Shown here piece by piece: positions 36,350 through 45,712 of a DNA stretch of 64,000 nucleotides (the stretch's first letter is position 1; the number at the start of each line of letters is the position of its first letter). The stretch covers positions 48,507-112,506 of the forward strand of contig NZ_MLFR01000018.1 in assembly GCF_002095475.1 (NCBI RefSeq). The letters are read 5' to 3'. Origin of the DNA: Pantoea rwandensis (GTDB lineage: Bacteria > Pseudomonadota > Gammaproteobacteria > Enterobacterales > Enterobacteriaceae). The position numbers and the translations under genes were made by a program. The notes below the pieces were generated by a model, which was not told where the DNA came from, did no database searches, and worked only from the letters and a program-made list of their open reading frames with translations.

Positions 36350-36368
36350 GCTCAGCACTCCTCACAAT
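36350..36368 (+). promoter_or_regulatory. Antisense pairing site in the TisB-like mRNA leader
   Basis: GCTCAGCACTCCTCACAAT here is an exact 19-base direct copy of 36156-36174. The 36156-36174 copy is transcribed from the minus strand as the 5' end of the antisense RNA, so the RNA pairs perfectly here, about 66-85 bases upstream of the toxin ribosome site. That site itself can fold into a CTCCT (36422-36426)/AGGAG (36432-36436) hairpin, as expected for a standby-dependent leader. Confidence 0.7.
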
Positions 36369-36446
36369 TGTGCTCAGGCCATCGGCGGGTGGAGTCAAAG
36401 CCCCGGTAGCTGAAAGGCGCGCTCCTGTCAGAGGAGAAGGAAAGTG

Positions 36447-36536
36447 ATGGAACTTGTTCGGCTACTCATGGATTTAGTCCGGGTTGTCTTGCAAATCATC
36501 GTTGCCCTTATGCAACTGACCGGTCAGGCGCACTGA
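36447..36536 (+). CDS. TisB-like SOS-induced small membrane toxin
   Basis: This 29-residue hydrophobic peptide starts MELVRLLMDLVRVVLQIIVA. It has the same length as E. coli TisB, with a shared pattern of L/I/V and the VLQIIVALMQL stretch like TisB's ILKLIVAALQL. TisB-type peptides insert in the inner membrane, collapse the proton gradient and promote persistence during DNA damage. Support comes from the LexA box, long structured leader, antisense RNA and a strong GGAGAAGG ribosome site. The C-terminus (TGQAH) lacks the lysines of E. coli TisB, which is a difference. Transcription probably ends at the 36553-36578 hairpin. Confidence 0.75.
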   Translation: MELVRLLMDLVRVVLQIIVALMQLTGQAH

Positions 36537-36552
36537 CCGGAACTTGAAACAA

Positions 36553-36578
36553 GGCGGAGCTAACCCCTCCGCCTTTTT
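36553..36578 (+). terminator. Terminator of the TisB-like gene
   Basis: GGCGGAG (36553-36559) pairs with CTCCGCC (36567-36573), followed by five Ts. Confidence 0.85.
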
Positions 36579-36622
36579 CTCACAAGGAGTGAGCCTGAGT
36601 TTTGACTAAGATATGTTCATGC

Positions 36623-36653
36623 AATGCATTTGCATTGCCAATGCATATGCATT
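36623..36653. promoter_or_regulatory. Operator of the PrlF-YhaV toxin-antitoxin module
   Basis: AATGCATTTGCATT (36623-36636) and the perfect palindrome AATGCATATGCATT (36640-36653) lie 17 bases apart, 37 to 67 bases before the prlF start. Paired palindromes of this kind fit autorepression by the antitoxin or the toxin-antitoxin complex. Confidence 0.6.
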
Positions 36654-36689
36654 AGATTTAAGCCGTGTTTTGACTTGAGGCAATGGCAT

Positions 36690-37034
36690 ATGCAACTTAT
36701 AACGACAGCGGGCGTGTCCCTACGTGCAACATCAAAACTCACTGCGCGGAGCCAAACTACCATCCCAGCTTCTGTGAGGGATGCAATGAATCTGCAGCCA
36801 GGTGAGAACATTGAGTACGCCGTGTTACCAGGGGGACAGGTTTTAATGTCCAGACAAGAATCGGCCAGTGAAGATGATCCGGTGATCGTCGATTTTCTTA
36901 ATTTCCTCGCAGAAGATATGCGCAACAACCCGGCGAATCTTAAGCCACTCGATCGTACTCTAATCGCGCGTGCAGCATCGCTTACAACGGATGTGGACGT
37001 TGATCTGGATGCTCCTCTTACTGATGACGAGTGA
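36690..37034 (+). CDS. prlF: PrlF (SohA), AbrB-type antitoxin
   Basis: This 114-residue protein has the swapped-hairpin DNA-binding core ARSQTTIPASVRDAMNLQPGE, the segment VLPGGQVLMSR, and an acidic end. It closely resembles E. coli PrlF (111 residues), as known to me, and is followed by the YhaV toxin. It binds the toxin and probably represses the operon through the paired palindrome upstream. I chose ATG 36690 with GAGG upstream; an earlier ATG at 36624 lies inside the operator and would add 22 unrelated residues. Confidence 0.88.
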   Translation: MQLITTAGVSLRATSKLTARSQTTIPASVRDAMNLQPGENIEYAVLPGGQVLMSRQESASEDDPVIVDFLNFLAEDMRNNPANLKPLDRTLIARAASLTTDVDVDLDAPLTDDE

Positions 37035-37039
37035 TATAC

Positions 37040-37525
37040 ATGGATGTAAATGCTGAAATCAATGGATGGAAAATATTCGTTCACCCTTGCTTTTCCTCTC
37101 AGCTTGAAGCGTTGATAGAAGAAGTTGAAGTCTTGAAAGAAAAGTATCCGGAGGGCTTCCAAAAGAAAGCAGCGACAAAATTATTGGCGGCAGTGCTAAA
37201 GGTTATTCATTCAGAAATTTGCGCAGATCCCACGCAAGTTAAGTTTCGGCAGGGCAGTACCCTTGGCGATGCCAATAAACATTGGTTCCGCGCCAAGTTT
37301 CTCATGCAGTATCGTCTCTTTTTCCGTTACAGCGAGCCGCACAAAACCATTATTCTTGCCTGGATAAATGACGCGGAAACTAAACGCGCTTATGGGAGCA
37401 AAAGAGATGCTTATAAAGTGTTTGCGACAATGCTGGCGAGTGGACATCCACCCAGTGACTGGGATGAATTGTTGGGGCAATCCCGCGTTGACCATCTCTT
37501 CATACAAGGCGTTTCGCAGCGTTAA
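37040..37525 (+). CDS. yhaV: YhaV, RelE-superfamily mRNA interferase toxin
   Basis: The 161-residue toxin has typical YhaV stretches NGWKIFVHPCF, FQKKAATKLLAAV, YRLFFRYSEPHKTIILAWINDAE and the C-terminal GHPPSDWDELL. E. coli YhaV has very similar stretches and cleaves RNA. It starts at ATG 37040, 5 bases after the prlF stop. The antitoxin-first order is typical of RelE-type pairs. A GTG at 37031 would overlap the antitoxin stop and is less likely. Confidence 0.9.
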   Translation: MDVNAEINGWKIFVHPCFSSQLEALIEEVEVLKEKYPEGFQKKAATKLLAAVLKVIHSEICADPTQVKFRQGSTLGDANKHWFRAKFLMQYRLFFRYSEPHKTIILAWINDAETKRAYGSKRDAYKVFATMLASGHPPSDWDELLGQSRVDHLFIQGVSQR

Positions 37526-37735
37526 CCCTCCACAGACCAAACCCGGTTGCTAACAAGAATTAACCCATGTCAACCACGCTCATGCGACTCTGCTTCGGGA
37601 AAGAAAACTCACTCAAACTGATAGTTTTCTTTCGGTACTAAATTCTCTTAGCCAAAGGGTGAAAATGTGATTATCAGCATAGCTAACTTATGTTATGAAT
37701 TTAGCCTTAGAAAAATATAATCAGGTAAAGGTTTT

Positions 37736-38923
37736 ATGTCGTCGCAAAAATTATCCAAAAGCGTTCAACGCATTCATTCATCTGCCATTCGTGATTTATT
37801 GAAACACAGCAAAATGGAAGGGGTGATCTCACTCGGTGGCGGCATCCCTAATCCGGACCTGTTTGATACTGAAGGTCTGCAAATCGCGATGGATCGTGCG
37901 TTATCGCAGGATGGCCACAATGCGTTTCAGTATGGCTTGAGTGAAGGAGATCCGCTGTTACGTGAAGCGATCTGCCGCATTTCAGCCGATCGTGGTATTG
38001 AGTGCACGCCGGACGACGTTGTGGTCACTTCTGGGTCACAGCAATCACTGGATATTATTGCCCGTGCGTTGATCAACCCAGGTGATATCGTGGTGGTGGA
38101 GCGTCCCACTTACCTTGCGGCATTACAGGTTTTCCAACTGGCGGAAGCACAGTTCAAGTCTGTTGGTACCGACGGCGAAGGTATGATCGTTGATGAGTTG
38201 GCAGAACTGGTCAAACAGACGCCAATCAAAGCCGTGTATATCGTGCCAACCTTTGGCAACCCAAGCGGTGTCACCTTATCAGAAGCGCGTCGTCAGCAGC
38301 TTGTTGCACTGGCGAAACAGTATGATTTCCTGATTTTTGAAGACGACCCCTACAGCGAGATCAATTTCACCGATCAGACATTCCGCCCATTGAAATCCCA
38401 TGCGCAAGCAATGGGTGCCAGTGAGAATGTCATTTATACCTCGACCTTCTCCAAAATTCTGGCACCGGGTGCGCGTGTTGGCTGGATTACCATGCCGAGT
38501 TGGTTGAAGTCGTCGGTAGTGAACCTGAAGCAGGCAACGGATCTGCACACCAGTTCATTGTCGCAGTCAATGACGCGTCATTATCTGGAAACCGGTCGCT
38601 TGCCGGAGCAGATTAAATTGATTCGTGCGGCTTACAAGCAGAAGTGTGATGCACTGTGTACGGCACTGGACACAGAGCTGGGCGACAGACTGCACTTCTA
38701 TCGCCCGCTGGGTGGCATGTTCCTGTGGGCAACCTTCAAAGAAGCCTTCAACACCACTGAATGGCTGAAAACCACGCTGAGCAATGGTGTGGTGTATGTT
38801 CCCGGTGAGTTCTTCTACTGTGACAATCCGGATACCTCAACGCTGCGTATTTCCTATGCCTCGGTCTCGGAAACCAACCTGGCCTTGGCCGCACAGCGTC
38901 TGAAAGCGTCATTACCGCAGTAA
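37736..38923 (+). CDS. PLP-dependent aminotransferase (MocR/2-aminoadipate type, without DNA-binding domain)
   Basis: This 395-residue fold-type I aminotransferase has the PLP lysine in STFSKILAPGARVGW (about residue 239) and RISYASVSE near the end. It resembles the aminotransferase domain of MocR proteins and LysN-type 2-aminoadipate or branched-chain aminotransferases, but has no helix-turn-helix. The substrate is unknown. It lies alone after the toxin-antitoxin island, with a possible TATAAT at 37716-37721. Confidence 0.82.
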   Translation: MSSQKLSKSVQRIHSSAIRDLLKHSKMEGVISLGGGIPNPDLFDTEGLQIAMDRALSQDGHNAFQYGLSEGDPLLREAICRISADRGIECTPDDVVVTSGSQQSLDIIARALINPGDIVVVERPTYLAALQVFQLAEAQFKSVGTDGEGMIVDELAELVKQTPIKAVYIVPTFGNPSGVTLSEARRQQLVALAKQYDFLIFEDDPYSEINFTDQTFRPLKSHAQAMGASENVIYTSTFSKILAPGARVGWITMPSWLKSSVVNLKQATDLHTSSLSQSMTRHYLETGRLPEQIKLIRAAYKQKCDALCTALDTELGDRLHFYRPLGGMFLWATFKEAFNTTEWLKTTLSNGVVYVPGEFFYCDNPDTSTLRISYASVSETNLALAAQRLKASLPQ

Positions 38924-38934
38924 CGACCTAAAAG

Positions 38935-38950
38935 CCCTTTGCAGAAAGGG
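38935..38950. terminator. Hairpin between the aminotransferase and uxuR
   Basis: CCCTTT (38935-38940) and AAAGGG (38945-38950) form a six-pair stem between convergent genes and may act as a weak bidirectional terminator. Confidence 0.45.
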
Positions 38951-38956
38951 TTGTTC

Positions 38957-39724
38957 CTAGCCGTTGGCACTGTCCAGCGGCCAGGATTCAAACAGGTAAC
39001 CATCAAAATAGATGTCGTCGACGTCTGAAAATTCCAGCAGTCGCTGTTTCACATTTTCCAGATGCTGCCACATGGCCTGCTTAGCGGCACGCGCGTCTTT
39101 CTTGATTAAGGTGGCGAGGATTCTTTTGTGATCGTCGAGCCACTGCTTGCGGTAATGCGTGTTGACCAGATGACGATGCAATTGGCTCCACATCACATTG
39201 TCTTCACGCCACTGCCAAGATTGCTTAAACAGTTCGACCAACATGCTGTTGTGGGTGGCTTCGGCAATCGCTAAATGGAAATTACGGTCGCCGTTCTCGC
39301 TTTCATTGACCGCGCCGGAAGCCAGCTCTTTCTCCTCCAACTCCAGCGCCTGACGCATTTTGATGATGTCTTCGCGGGTTGCCTGCAGGGCAGCAAACTC
39401 CGCGATATTGCTCTCCAGCAATTGGCGTGCTTGTAACATCTCAAACGGCCCCGCATCGTTGCAGGCGGTTTGCCCGCTGCTTCGTGTTGCTGGGCTGTCA
39501 TTGACCACGTAAATACCTGCACCCCGCCGCACCTCAATCAAACCTTCCAGCTCCAGCATAATCAAGGCCTCACGCACCAGTGTACGCGTGACATCCAGCA
39601 GGGCAGCCAACTCGCGTTCCGGCGGCAGTCGTTCGCCCACGGCATACTGTTTTTGCATAATCATGTTACGCAACATTTCCCCGACTTCCTGATAAGGGCG
39701 CTGTGCTGAAGCTTGTGTTTTCAT
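38957..39724 (-). CDS. uxuR: UxuR, GntR/FadR-family repressor of glucuronate catabolism
   Basis: The 255-residue regulator has an N-terminal winged helix (GERLPPERELAALLDVTRTLVREAL) and a C-terminal FCD ligand domain with CNDAGPFEMLQARQLLESNIAEF. Long stretches are the same as in E. coli UxuR. UxuR represses uxuAB and related genes and is released by fructuronate. It is encoded on the same strand as uxaC-uxuB-uxuA, downstream of them. Its likely operators lie at 44069-44086 and 44174-44191. Confidence 0.93.
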   Translation of the reverse strand: MKTQASAQRPYQEVGEMLRNMIMQKQYAVGERLPPERELAALLDVTRTLVREALIMLELEGLIEVRRGAGIYVVNDSPATRSSGQTACNDAGPFEMLQARQLLESNIAEFAALQATREDIIKMRQALELEEKELASGAVNESENGDRNFHLAIAEATHNSMLVELFKQSWQWREDNVMWSQLHRHLVNTHYRKQWLDDHKRILATLIKKDARAAKQAMWQHLENVKQRLLEFSDVDDIYFDGYLFESWPLDSANG

Positions 39725-39809
39725 AGAGCTCTTTTCTGCTGATTAAGGAGTTTAGGACTGCAGATGCGGCCATCTTTCGCGCCCTGCACTATAGCACAGG
39801 GCGTGATTT

Positions 39810-41228
39810 TCACCTTGGGTTAAGGGTGAAGTAGCGCTGCGCGTTGTTGAAGCAAATATCTTGCAGCATGCTGCCGAGTACGGCTTCGTCGTGCGGCACA
39901 ATGCCTTCATGTACCCATTGCGCGAGCAAATTGCACAGTATCCGGCGGAAGTATTCGTGGCGCGTGTAGGAGAGGAAACTGCGTGAGTCGGTCAACATGC
40001 CAACAAACTGGCTGAGCAAGCCGATTTGTGAGAGTTGCTCCAGTTGGCGCAACATGCCGTCACGCTGGTCGTTGAACCACCAGCCGGAACCAAACTGCAC
40101 TTTTCCGGCGATGCCCGCACCCTGGAAGTTGCCTGCCATGGTCGCCAGCACTTCGTTGTCACGCGGATTGAGGCAATACAGAATGGTCTTTGGCAGTTGA
40201 TCGTTTACATCCATCGCATCCAGCAGGCGCGAGAGCGGCAAAGCGATGTTGTTATCGCCAATAGAATCAAAACCGCTGTCGGCACCCAGCAGACGGAACA
40301 GGCGCGTGCTGTTATTGCGAATGGCGCCGATATGAAGCTGCATCACCCAATCACGTCGTGCGTACTCGGAACCCAACCAGACCAGCACCGCGCTGCTAAA
40401 CTGTGCGATTTCCAGCTCGCTTAGCGTGTCGCCGTGGCGACGTTTCACCAGAATGGCGTCCAACACGCTATCGTCCGGAACTGGTGCAAAGCGCAGCACT
40501 TCAATCCCGTGATCCGCTGCACGACAACCATGGGTTGAGAAGTGATCTAAACGACGCAACAGCGCGGTGCGCAACGCATCAAAGTCGGTGATCGCCACAT
40601 CCGCTGCTGCCTCCAACCGTTCCAGGTACTCGACAAACCCCTCAAGCTCAATCTTGAACACCTTATCCGGACGCCAGCTTGGCGCGACATCAATATCAAA
40701 GCTGCTGTCTTCGGCAATCTGACGATGATATTGCAGCGAATCAACCGGGTCATCGGTGGTGCCGACCATACGTACATTCATTTGACGCATAATGCCGCGT
40801 GCAGAAAATGCCGGGGTTGCCAGTTTCTCGGCGCATTCGTCCCATACGCGTTGTGCGGTGTCCGGCCCAAATAACGTATTGGTGATGCCGAACGGGCGAC
40901 GCAGCTCCAGATGTGTCCAGTGATAGAGCGGATTGCCCAGCGTTTTCGGTACGGTGTGGGCCCAGGCGAGATATTTATCATAATCGCTAGTGGTTTTGCC
41001 GGTGATCAGTGACTCATCGACGCCGGCCGCTCGCAGCGCACGCCATTTGTAGTGATCGCCCTCCAGCCAAATCTGACCGAGGTTCGCGAACTGACGATCT
41101 TCGGCGATCTCCTGCGGGTTGAGATGACAGTGATAATCGTAGATCGGCATATCGGCGGCAAAGTCATGGTACAAGCGGCGAGCAATATCGCTTTGCAGCA
41201 GGAAATCATCATCCATAAAGCGTTTCAT
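39810..41228 (-). CDS. uxaC: UxaC, uronate isomerase
   Basis: This 472-residue enzyme interconverts D-glucuronate and D-fructuronate, and D-galacturonate and D-tagaturonate. It is an amidohydrolase-superfamily barrel with the HxH near residues 33-35 ([11 protein letters not shown]). The length matches E. coli UxaC (470). Start ATG 41228 ([11 protein letters not shown]) overlaps the uxuB stop by 4 bases. The neighbours uxuB and uxuA complete the route to 2-keto-3-deoxygluconate. Confidence 0.95.
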   Translation of the reverse strand: MKRFMDDDFLLQSDIARRLYHDFAADMPIYDYHCHLNPQEIAEDRQFANLGQIWLEGDHYKWRALRAAGVDESLITGKTTSDYDKYLAWAHTVPKTLGNPLYHWTHLELRRPFGITNTLFGPDTAQRVWDECAEKLATPAFSARGIMRQMNVRMVGTTDDPVDSLQYHRQIAEDSSFDIDVAPSWRPDKVFKIELEGFVEYLERLEAAADVAITDFDALRTALLRRLDHFSTHGCRAADHGIEVLRFAPVPDDSVLDAILVKRRHGDTLSELEIAQFSSAVLVWLGSEYARRDWVMQLHIGAIRNNSTRLFRLLGADSGFDSIGDNNIALPLSRLLDAMDVNDQLPKTILYCLNPRDNEVLATMAGNFQGAGIAGKVQFGSGWWFNDQRDGMLRQLEQLSQIGLLSQFVGMLTDSRSFLSYTRHEYFRRILCNLLAQWVHEGIVPHDEAVLGSMLQDICFNNAQRYFTLNPR

Positions 41229-42706
41229 TTCGGCTCCTGATTCAGAGATGCAACGGCGGCACGGGCACCATACTGGCAAAGTTGCGCGTACACCTGTTGA
41301 AGATGGCTGACGAAGCCTGAATTGGCAGGCAAATCGTCTCCAAAAATGGTTCTCACAGCGAGCAGGGCGCTAATGCGCGCGTCGCCTTCTGGCGTGTGCT
41401 GGTTGATGTCACGCAACGTGGCACTTAATGGGTCAACCACGTCAAATGCTTCACCTCGCTCATTTTTTCCGAGCACGTAACGCATCCAGCCGGCAATTCC
41501 CAGCATCAAGTGGCGATAGTCACTGCCTTGCAGCAAGTGATAGCGCACGGAATCGAGCCAGCGCTGTGGCAGCTTCTGGCTGCCATCCATCGCAATCTGT
41601 TGCGTCCGGTGGCGCAGCGAAGGGTTGCTAAAACGCTCAATCAGCTGATTGGCATAGGCTTGCAGATCGATCCCTTCAGGCATCGACAGCGTCGGTGCTT
41701 GCTCCTGCATCATCAGTGCCAATGCTGCCTGGCGATAGCTCGGGAGTTGCATGGTGTCAGCGATGGTTTCACAACCACCCAGATACCCGAGGTAGGCAAG
41801 GAAGGAGTGACTGCCGTTGAGCATACGCAGTTTCATCATTTCAAACGGTGCAACGTCTGCCACAAACTGCGCACCAACGCGGTCCCACTCCGGGCGACCG
41901 TTGACAAAGTTATCTTCGATCACCCATTGGCGAAACGGCTCGCAGGCCACGCCGCAGGGATCCTCGACGCCCAGCAGCGCACGAATTTCCTGTTGGGTTT
42001 CATCGGTCACCGCGGGAACGATGCGGTCAACCATGCTGCTGGGGAATGTCACGTTCTTATCAATCCAATGCGCCAGTGCCGCATCGCGTAACTGCGCCAG
42101 GCCTACCACAGCGGCGCGCGCCACATGGCCGTTATCGCGCAGGTTGTCGCAGGACAGCACAGTAAACGGCCCAACACCGCGTTCACGACGAACACGTAAT
42201 GCTTCGACAATAAAACCAATGGCGGATTTAGGCGTAGTGGGGTGCGCAATATCATGTTGTATCAACGTATTGTCAGCATCCAACTCACCGTTGGCACCTT
42301 GGGTGCAATAGCCTTTTTCCGTCACCGTCAATGAAACGATAGCGGTTTCCGGACGAGCCAGCGCTGCGATAATGCCATCGTGTCCATCCAGTGCAGGATG
42401 CAAGGCTTCTTTGATGGCCGCAACGAGGTGAACGTCGTTTTGCTTAGCACCTTTTTCCGTCACGCTGTAGAGCAGGTCTTGTTGGCGCAGTTGTTCGACC
42501 AACAGTTTGCCGCTCGCCGACATCAGGTTGACTTCACAGATGCCCCAGTCACTGTCGCTGATTTCAAGCAGGTGATGCAGATACAGTGCCTGATGCGCGC
42601 GATGAAAGGCACCGCAGCCGATATGCACAATACGCGGCACCAATCGTTGATGATTCCAGCTTGGGCGGGTGACGTTTAACTCGCCATTGGCAAGGGTGTG
42701 TTCCAT
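41225..42706 (-). CDS. uxuB: UxuB, D-fructuronate reductase (mannonate oxidoreductase)
   Basis: The 493-residue NAD-dependent long-chain dehydrogenase has the nucleotide-binding segment [16 protein letters not shown] near the N-terminus and [18 protein letters not shown] around the catalytic site. It reduces D-fructuronate to D-mannonate. It is collinear with E. coli UxuB (486). Start ATG 42706 is used. It lies 136 bases downstream of uxuA with a REP-like element in the gap, so it may have a transcript of its own. Confidence 0.95.
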   Translation of the reverse strand: MEHTLANGELNVTRPSWNHQRLVPRIVHIGCGAFHRAHQALYLHHLLEISDSDWGICEVNLMSASGKLLVEQLRQQDLLYSVTEKGAKQNDVHLVAAIKEALHPALDGHDGIIAALARPETAIVSLTVTEKGYCTQGANGELDADNTLIQHDIAHPTTPKSAIGFIVEALRVRRERGVGPFTVLSCDNLRDNGHVARAAVVGLAQLRDAALAHWIDKNVTFPSSMVDRIVPAVTDETQQEIRALLGVEDPCGVACEPFRQWVIEDNFVNGRPEWDRVGAQFVADVAPFEMMKLRMLNGSHSFLAYLGYLGGCETIADTMQLPSYRQAALALMMQEQAPTLSMPEGIDLQAYANQLIERFSNPSLRHRTQQIAMDGSQKLPQRWLDSVRYHLLQGSDYRHLMLGIAGWMRYVLGKNERGEAFDVVDPLSATLRDINQHTPEGDARISALLAVRTIFGDDLPANSGFVSHLQQVYAQLCQYGARAAVASLNQEPK

Positions 42707-42719
42707 GTAAACTCCATTC

Positions 42720-42835
42720 GACCCGATGCGCATCAATGCGCACCCTACAAAGAGCCGGGGTGCGGTAGGTTAGGCATCAATTTTCAGCGTATTGCTGCAT
42801 TGTAGGGGCGTCATTAATGGCGCCCACAGACGCGC
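42720..42835. repeat. REP-pair (BIME-like) element, locus B, between uxuA and uxuB
   Basis: GATGCGCATCAATGCGCACC plus CTAC, and TGTAGGGGCGTCATTAATGG plus CGCC, are copies of the two motifs seen at 24440-24528 and 48120-48250. They face each other in the gap between uxuA and uxuB and could form a stable RNA hairpin that separates the two messages. Confidence 0.55.
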
Positions 42836-42842
42836 GATGTGT

Positions 42843-44021
42843 TTAGAAATAAGCGCGATGGATCGCCAGCTCCACACCGCGAATTTCCGCCAATCCTTTC
42901 AGACGACCAATCGCCGAATAGCCGGGGTTAGTTTTCTTTCTTAAATCATCGAGCATTTGGTGGCCATGATCCGGGCGCATCGGAATCAAATCCTCCTGAC
43001 CGGCCGCTTTACGGCGATGTTCTTCTTCAGCAATCGCTTTGATCACCGCGAACATGTCGACATCGCCGCCCAAATGCGCCGCTTCGTGGAAGGTGTTTGG
43101 ATTCTCTTCGCGTTTGGTTGACCGCAGATGCGCAAAGTAGATGCGAGGACCAAAGCGTTTCACCATGCCAGCGAGATCGTTTTCAGCTAATACGCCATAA
43201 GAACCGCTGCACATGGTGAAGCCATTTGCAGGGCTTGGAACGGTATCGATCATCCACTGCAAGTCTTCTGCATTGGAGACAATGCGCGGTAGGCCAAGGA
43301 TAGGGCGTGGTGGGTCATCCGGGTGCACTGCCATACGAATGCCGGCTTCTTCTGCCACCGGAATAATGGCGCGCAGGAAGGTGGCGAAGTTTTCACGCAA
43401 CTCAGCTTTGCCGATGCCGTCATAACGGGCTAATTGAGCACGGAACTGGTCCAGCGTGTAACCTTCTTCTGCACCTGGTAAACCCGCGATAATATTGCGC
43501 GTCAGACGGGTTTTATGCGCTTCGCTCATGTTGGCGAAACGGTCCGCTGCCTGCGCTATTTCAGTGGCGCTGTAATCTTTTTCCGCACCGGGACGCTGCA
43601 AAATGTGCAGTTCAAACACGGCAAATTCAATCTGATCAAAGCGCAGGGCTTTGGCGCCATCGGGTAACAGGTACTCAAGGTCCGTACGCGTCCAATCGAG
43701 GATCGGCATGAAGTTGTAGCAGACAGTTTTAATACCGCATTGCGCCAGATTTCGCAGAGACAGCTGGTAATTGCTGATCCACTTCTGACACTCACCGCTG
43801 CCGGTTTTGATCTCTTCGTGAATCGGCACGCTTTCCACCACTGACCACACCAGACCAGCGGCTTCCACGATGGCTTTACGCTGCATAATTTCGTCCACCG
43901 ACCACACTTCACCGTTAGGGATGTGGTGCAGGGCGGTAACGATGCCGGTCGCGCCAGCTTGTCGTGCATCGGCAAGAGAAACGGGGTCATTCGGGCCATA
44001 CCAGCGCCAGGTCTGCTTCAT
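42843..44021 (-). CDS. uxuA: UxuA, D-mannonate dehydratase
   Basis: The 392-residue enzyme dehydrates D-mannonate to 2-keto-3-deoxygluconate. It begins [21 protein letters not shown], split here only for naming. The segments [26 protein letters not shown] and [10 protein letters not shown] are classic UxuA metal and active-site stretches. The length fits E. coli UxuA (394). It is divergent from the ExuT-like transporter across about 375 bases that contain two UxuR/ExuR-type palindromes. Confidence 0.95.
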   Translation of the reverse strand: MKQTWRWYGPNDPVSLADARQAGATGIVTALHHIPNGEVWSVDEIMQRKAIVEAAGLVWSVVESVPIHEEIKTGSGECQKWISNYQLSLRNLAQCGIKTVCYNFMPILDWTRTDLEYLLPDGAKALRFDQIEFAVFELHILQRPGAEKDYSATEIAQAADRFANMSEAHKTRLTRNIIAGLPGAEEGYTLDQFRAQLARYDGIGKAELRENFATFLRAIIPVAEEAGIRMAVHPDDPPRPILGLPRIVSNAEDLQWMIDTVPSPANGFTMCSGSYGVLAENDLAGMVKRFGPRIYFAHLRSTKREENPNTFHEAAHLGGDVDMFAVIKAIAEEEHRRKAAGQEDLIPMRPDHGHQMLDDLRKKTNPGYSAIGRLKGLAEIRGVELAIHRAYF

Positions 44022-44068
44022 GTTGTTACCTCTTTTGGGTCCTGAAGATTCAACTCAAGACCATTCTT

Positions 44069-44086
44069 ATATTGGTTGACCTATTT
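44069..44086. promoter_or_regulatory. UxuR/ExuR-type operator, first
   Basis: ATATTGGTTGACCTATTT matches AAATTGGTNNACCAATTT at 14 of 16 defined positions. It lies about 50 bases upstream of the uxuA start. Confidence 0.7.
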
Positions 44087-44173
44087 ATCGGTTAGCGCAC
44101 TGCTCTTCGCGTAATTTGCGCCTTCTGGCTCTAAAATTCGGCTCTTTAGCCACTCATGTCAACCTGACAAACC

Positions 44174-44191
44174 ATTTTGGTTAACCAGATC
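44174..44191. promoter_or_regulatory. UxuR/ExuR-type operator, second
   Basis: ATTTTGGTTAACCAGATC keeps the core palindrome TGGTTAACCA of the UxuR/ExuR consensus, with four flanking mismatches. It lies about 205 bases before the ExuT-like start. Elsewhere in the 44022-44396 gap I see no gene. Confidence 0.6.
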
Positions 44192-44396
44192 ACAATTGCA
44201 GCATCTGACTGGCGACCAGCCCAAGCATCTGTGGTTCACTCCTGGCGGATGGTTAGAGATGACTCACTGAAGTCGCTCCTCAACAACAAGCAACAATTCC
44301 TGGGCGGCAGCCAACGATATTTCCGGTTTATCGCATGCCCGCGTATTCACCACAGGATTTGTAAGCTCATGATGTTAATAAAGAATGGAGAACCAG

Positions 44397-45698
44397 ATGA
44401 ACCGCAGTTTGAATCCTGGGATCGCTGCCGCTGGCAGCAAACGCACTTTCCGCAATTTGCGCTGGTGGGTATTGGTGTTGTTCTTAGCGGGCGTTACCGT
44501 CAACTACATCACGCGTAACTCATTGGGCATTCTGGCGCCTGAGCTGAAAACCAGCCTGGGCATCACCACTGAACAATATTCATGGATCGTCGGTGCGTTT
44601 CAGCTGGCATATACCTTCTTTCAACCAATTTGTGGCTGGCTGATTGATGTCATCGGTCTCAAAGTCGGCTTCCTGATTTGTGCTTCGATCTGGGCGGTTG
44701 CCTGTCTGTTCCATGCCGGGGCGGCGAGCTGGGTGCATCTTGCCATTCTGCGCTTTGTAATGGGAGGCGCAGAGGCTGCCGCCACGCCAGCCAACGCCAA
44801 AGTGCTGGGCGAATGGTTCCCGAAAAAAGAGCGTCCGGTCGCGGCGGGTTGGGCCGGAGTGGGCTTCTCGATTGGTGCTATGTTGGCGCCCCCGATCATC
44901 TATTTTGCTCACGCTTCCTTCGGTTGGCAGGGTGCGTTCCTGTTTACCGGTTGTCTGGCGCTGGCGTGGGTGGTGCTGTGGTGGCTGCTGTATCGCGATC
45001 CGGAAATCCATCCCAATCTGTCTGCATCGGAACTGGAATTCATTCGTCAGGATAATGAACCGCCTGCCGTCAAACTCCCTTTCTTCAAGGCACTGAAAAG
45101 CGTTTCAAAAAATAAACGGTTTTACGGTATCGCCATTCCTGCCTTTATGGCCGAACCGGCGTGGGGTGTGCTGAGTTTCTGGGTGCCGCTCTATCTGGCA
45201 AAAGATCTCGGTATGGATCTCAAGCAGATCGCCATGTTTGCCTGGATGCCTTTCCTCGCTGCGGACCTCGGTAGTGTGGCCAGTGGCTATCTGACGCGTC
45301 TCTACACCCGTTTGTTTGGTTTCAGACTGGTTAATTCGGTCGTTGCCAGCTCGGTCACCGGCGCTTTCCTGATGCTTTCCCTCGCGCTGGTGGCGATGAC
45401 GAAAGATCCGTATGTCGCCATTGCACTGATCTCAATCGGGGGCTTCGGTCACCAGATCATCTCCTGCATGCTGAGTGCGCTGGTGGTGGAGAAGTTTGAT
45501 AAAGGCCAAATGGCGACGGTGAATGGTATGCGCGGTTCCTTCGCGTGGATCTCCAGCTTCTTGTTCTCGCTGATTATCGGTGTTACCGCTGACAAAATTG
45601 GTTTCAACCCGCTGTTTGTCGCGATGGGCTTCTTTGATTTGATTGGCGCGGTCTTCCTGATTGCTTTTATTGCTGAACGTCGCGCGCAGCGCGCCTGA
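44397..45698 (+). CDS. MFS anion:cation symporter, ExuT-like hexuronate or uronide transporter
   Basis: The 433-residue transporter belongs to the ACS family, like E. coli ExuT. About twelve hydrophobic segments are seen, with NYITRNSLGILAPELKTSLGIT and AEPAWGVLSFWVPLYL as family stretches. Its position, divergent from uxuA and with UxuR/ExuR-type boxes, supports a glucuronate or glucuronide substrate. ATG 44397 with GGAG just upstream is preferred over ATG 44385. The GH31 gene follows 14 bases later, so the cargo may be a glycoside that is split in the cytoplasm. Confidence 0.82.
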   Translation: MNRSLNPGIAAAGSKRTFRNLRWWVLVLFLAGVTVNYITRNSLGILAPELKTSLGITTEQYSWIVGAFQLAYTFFQPICGWLIDVIGLKVGFLICASIWAVACLFHAGAASWVHLAILRFVMGGAEAAATPANAKVLGEWFPKKERPVAAGWAGVGFSIGAMLAPPIIYFAHASFGWQGAFLFTGCLALAWVVLWWLLYRDPEIHPNLSASELEFIRQDNEPPAVKLPFFKALKSVSKNKRFYGIAIPAFMAEPAWGVLSFWVPLYLAKDLGMDLKQIAMFAWMPFLAADLGSVASGYLTRLYTRLFGFRLVNSVVASSVTGAFLMLSLALVAMTKDPYVAIALISIGGFGHQIISCMLSALVVEKFDKGQMATVNGMRGSFAWISSFLFSLIIGVTADKIGFNPLFVAMGFFDLIGAVFLIAFIAERRAQRA

Positions 45699-45712
45699 AA
45701 AAGTAGGTAACA

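Noticed and set aside
36624..36689. N-terminal extension of PrlF from ATG 36624
   Set aside because: The added residues come from the palindromic operator and do not match PrlF. The ATG at 36690 has the ribosome site.
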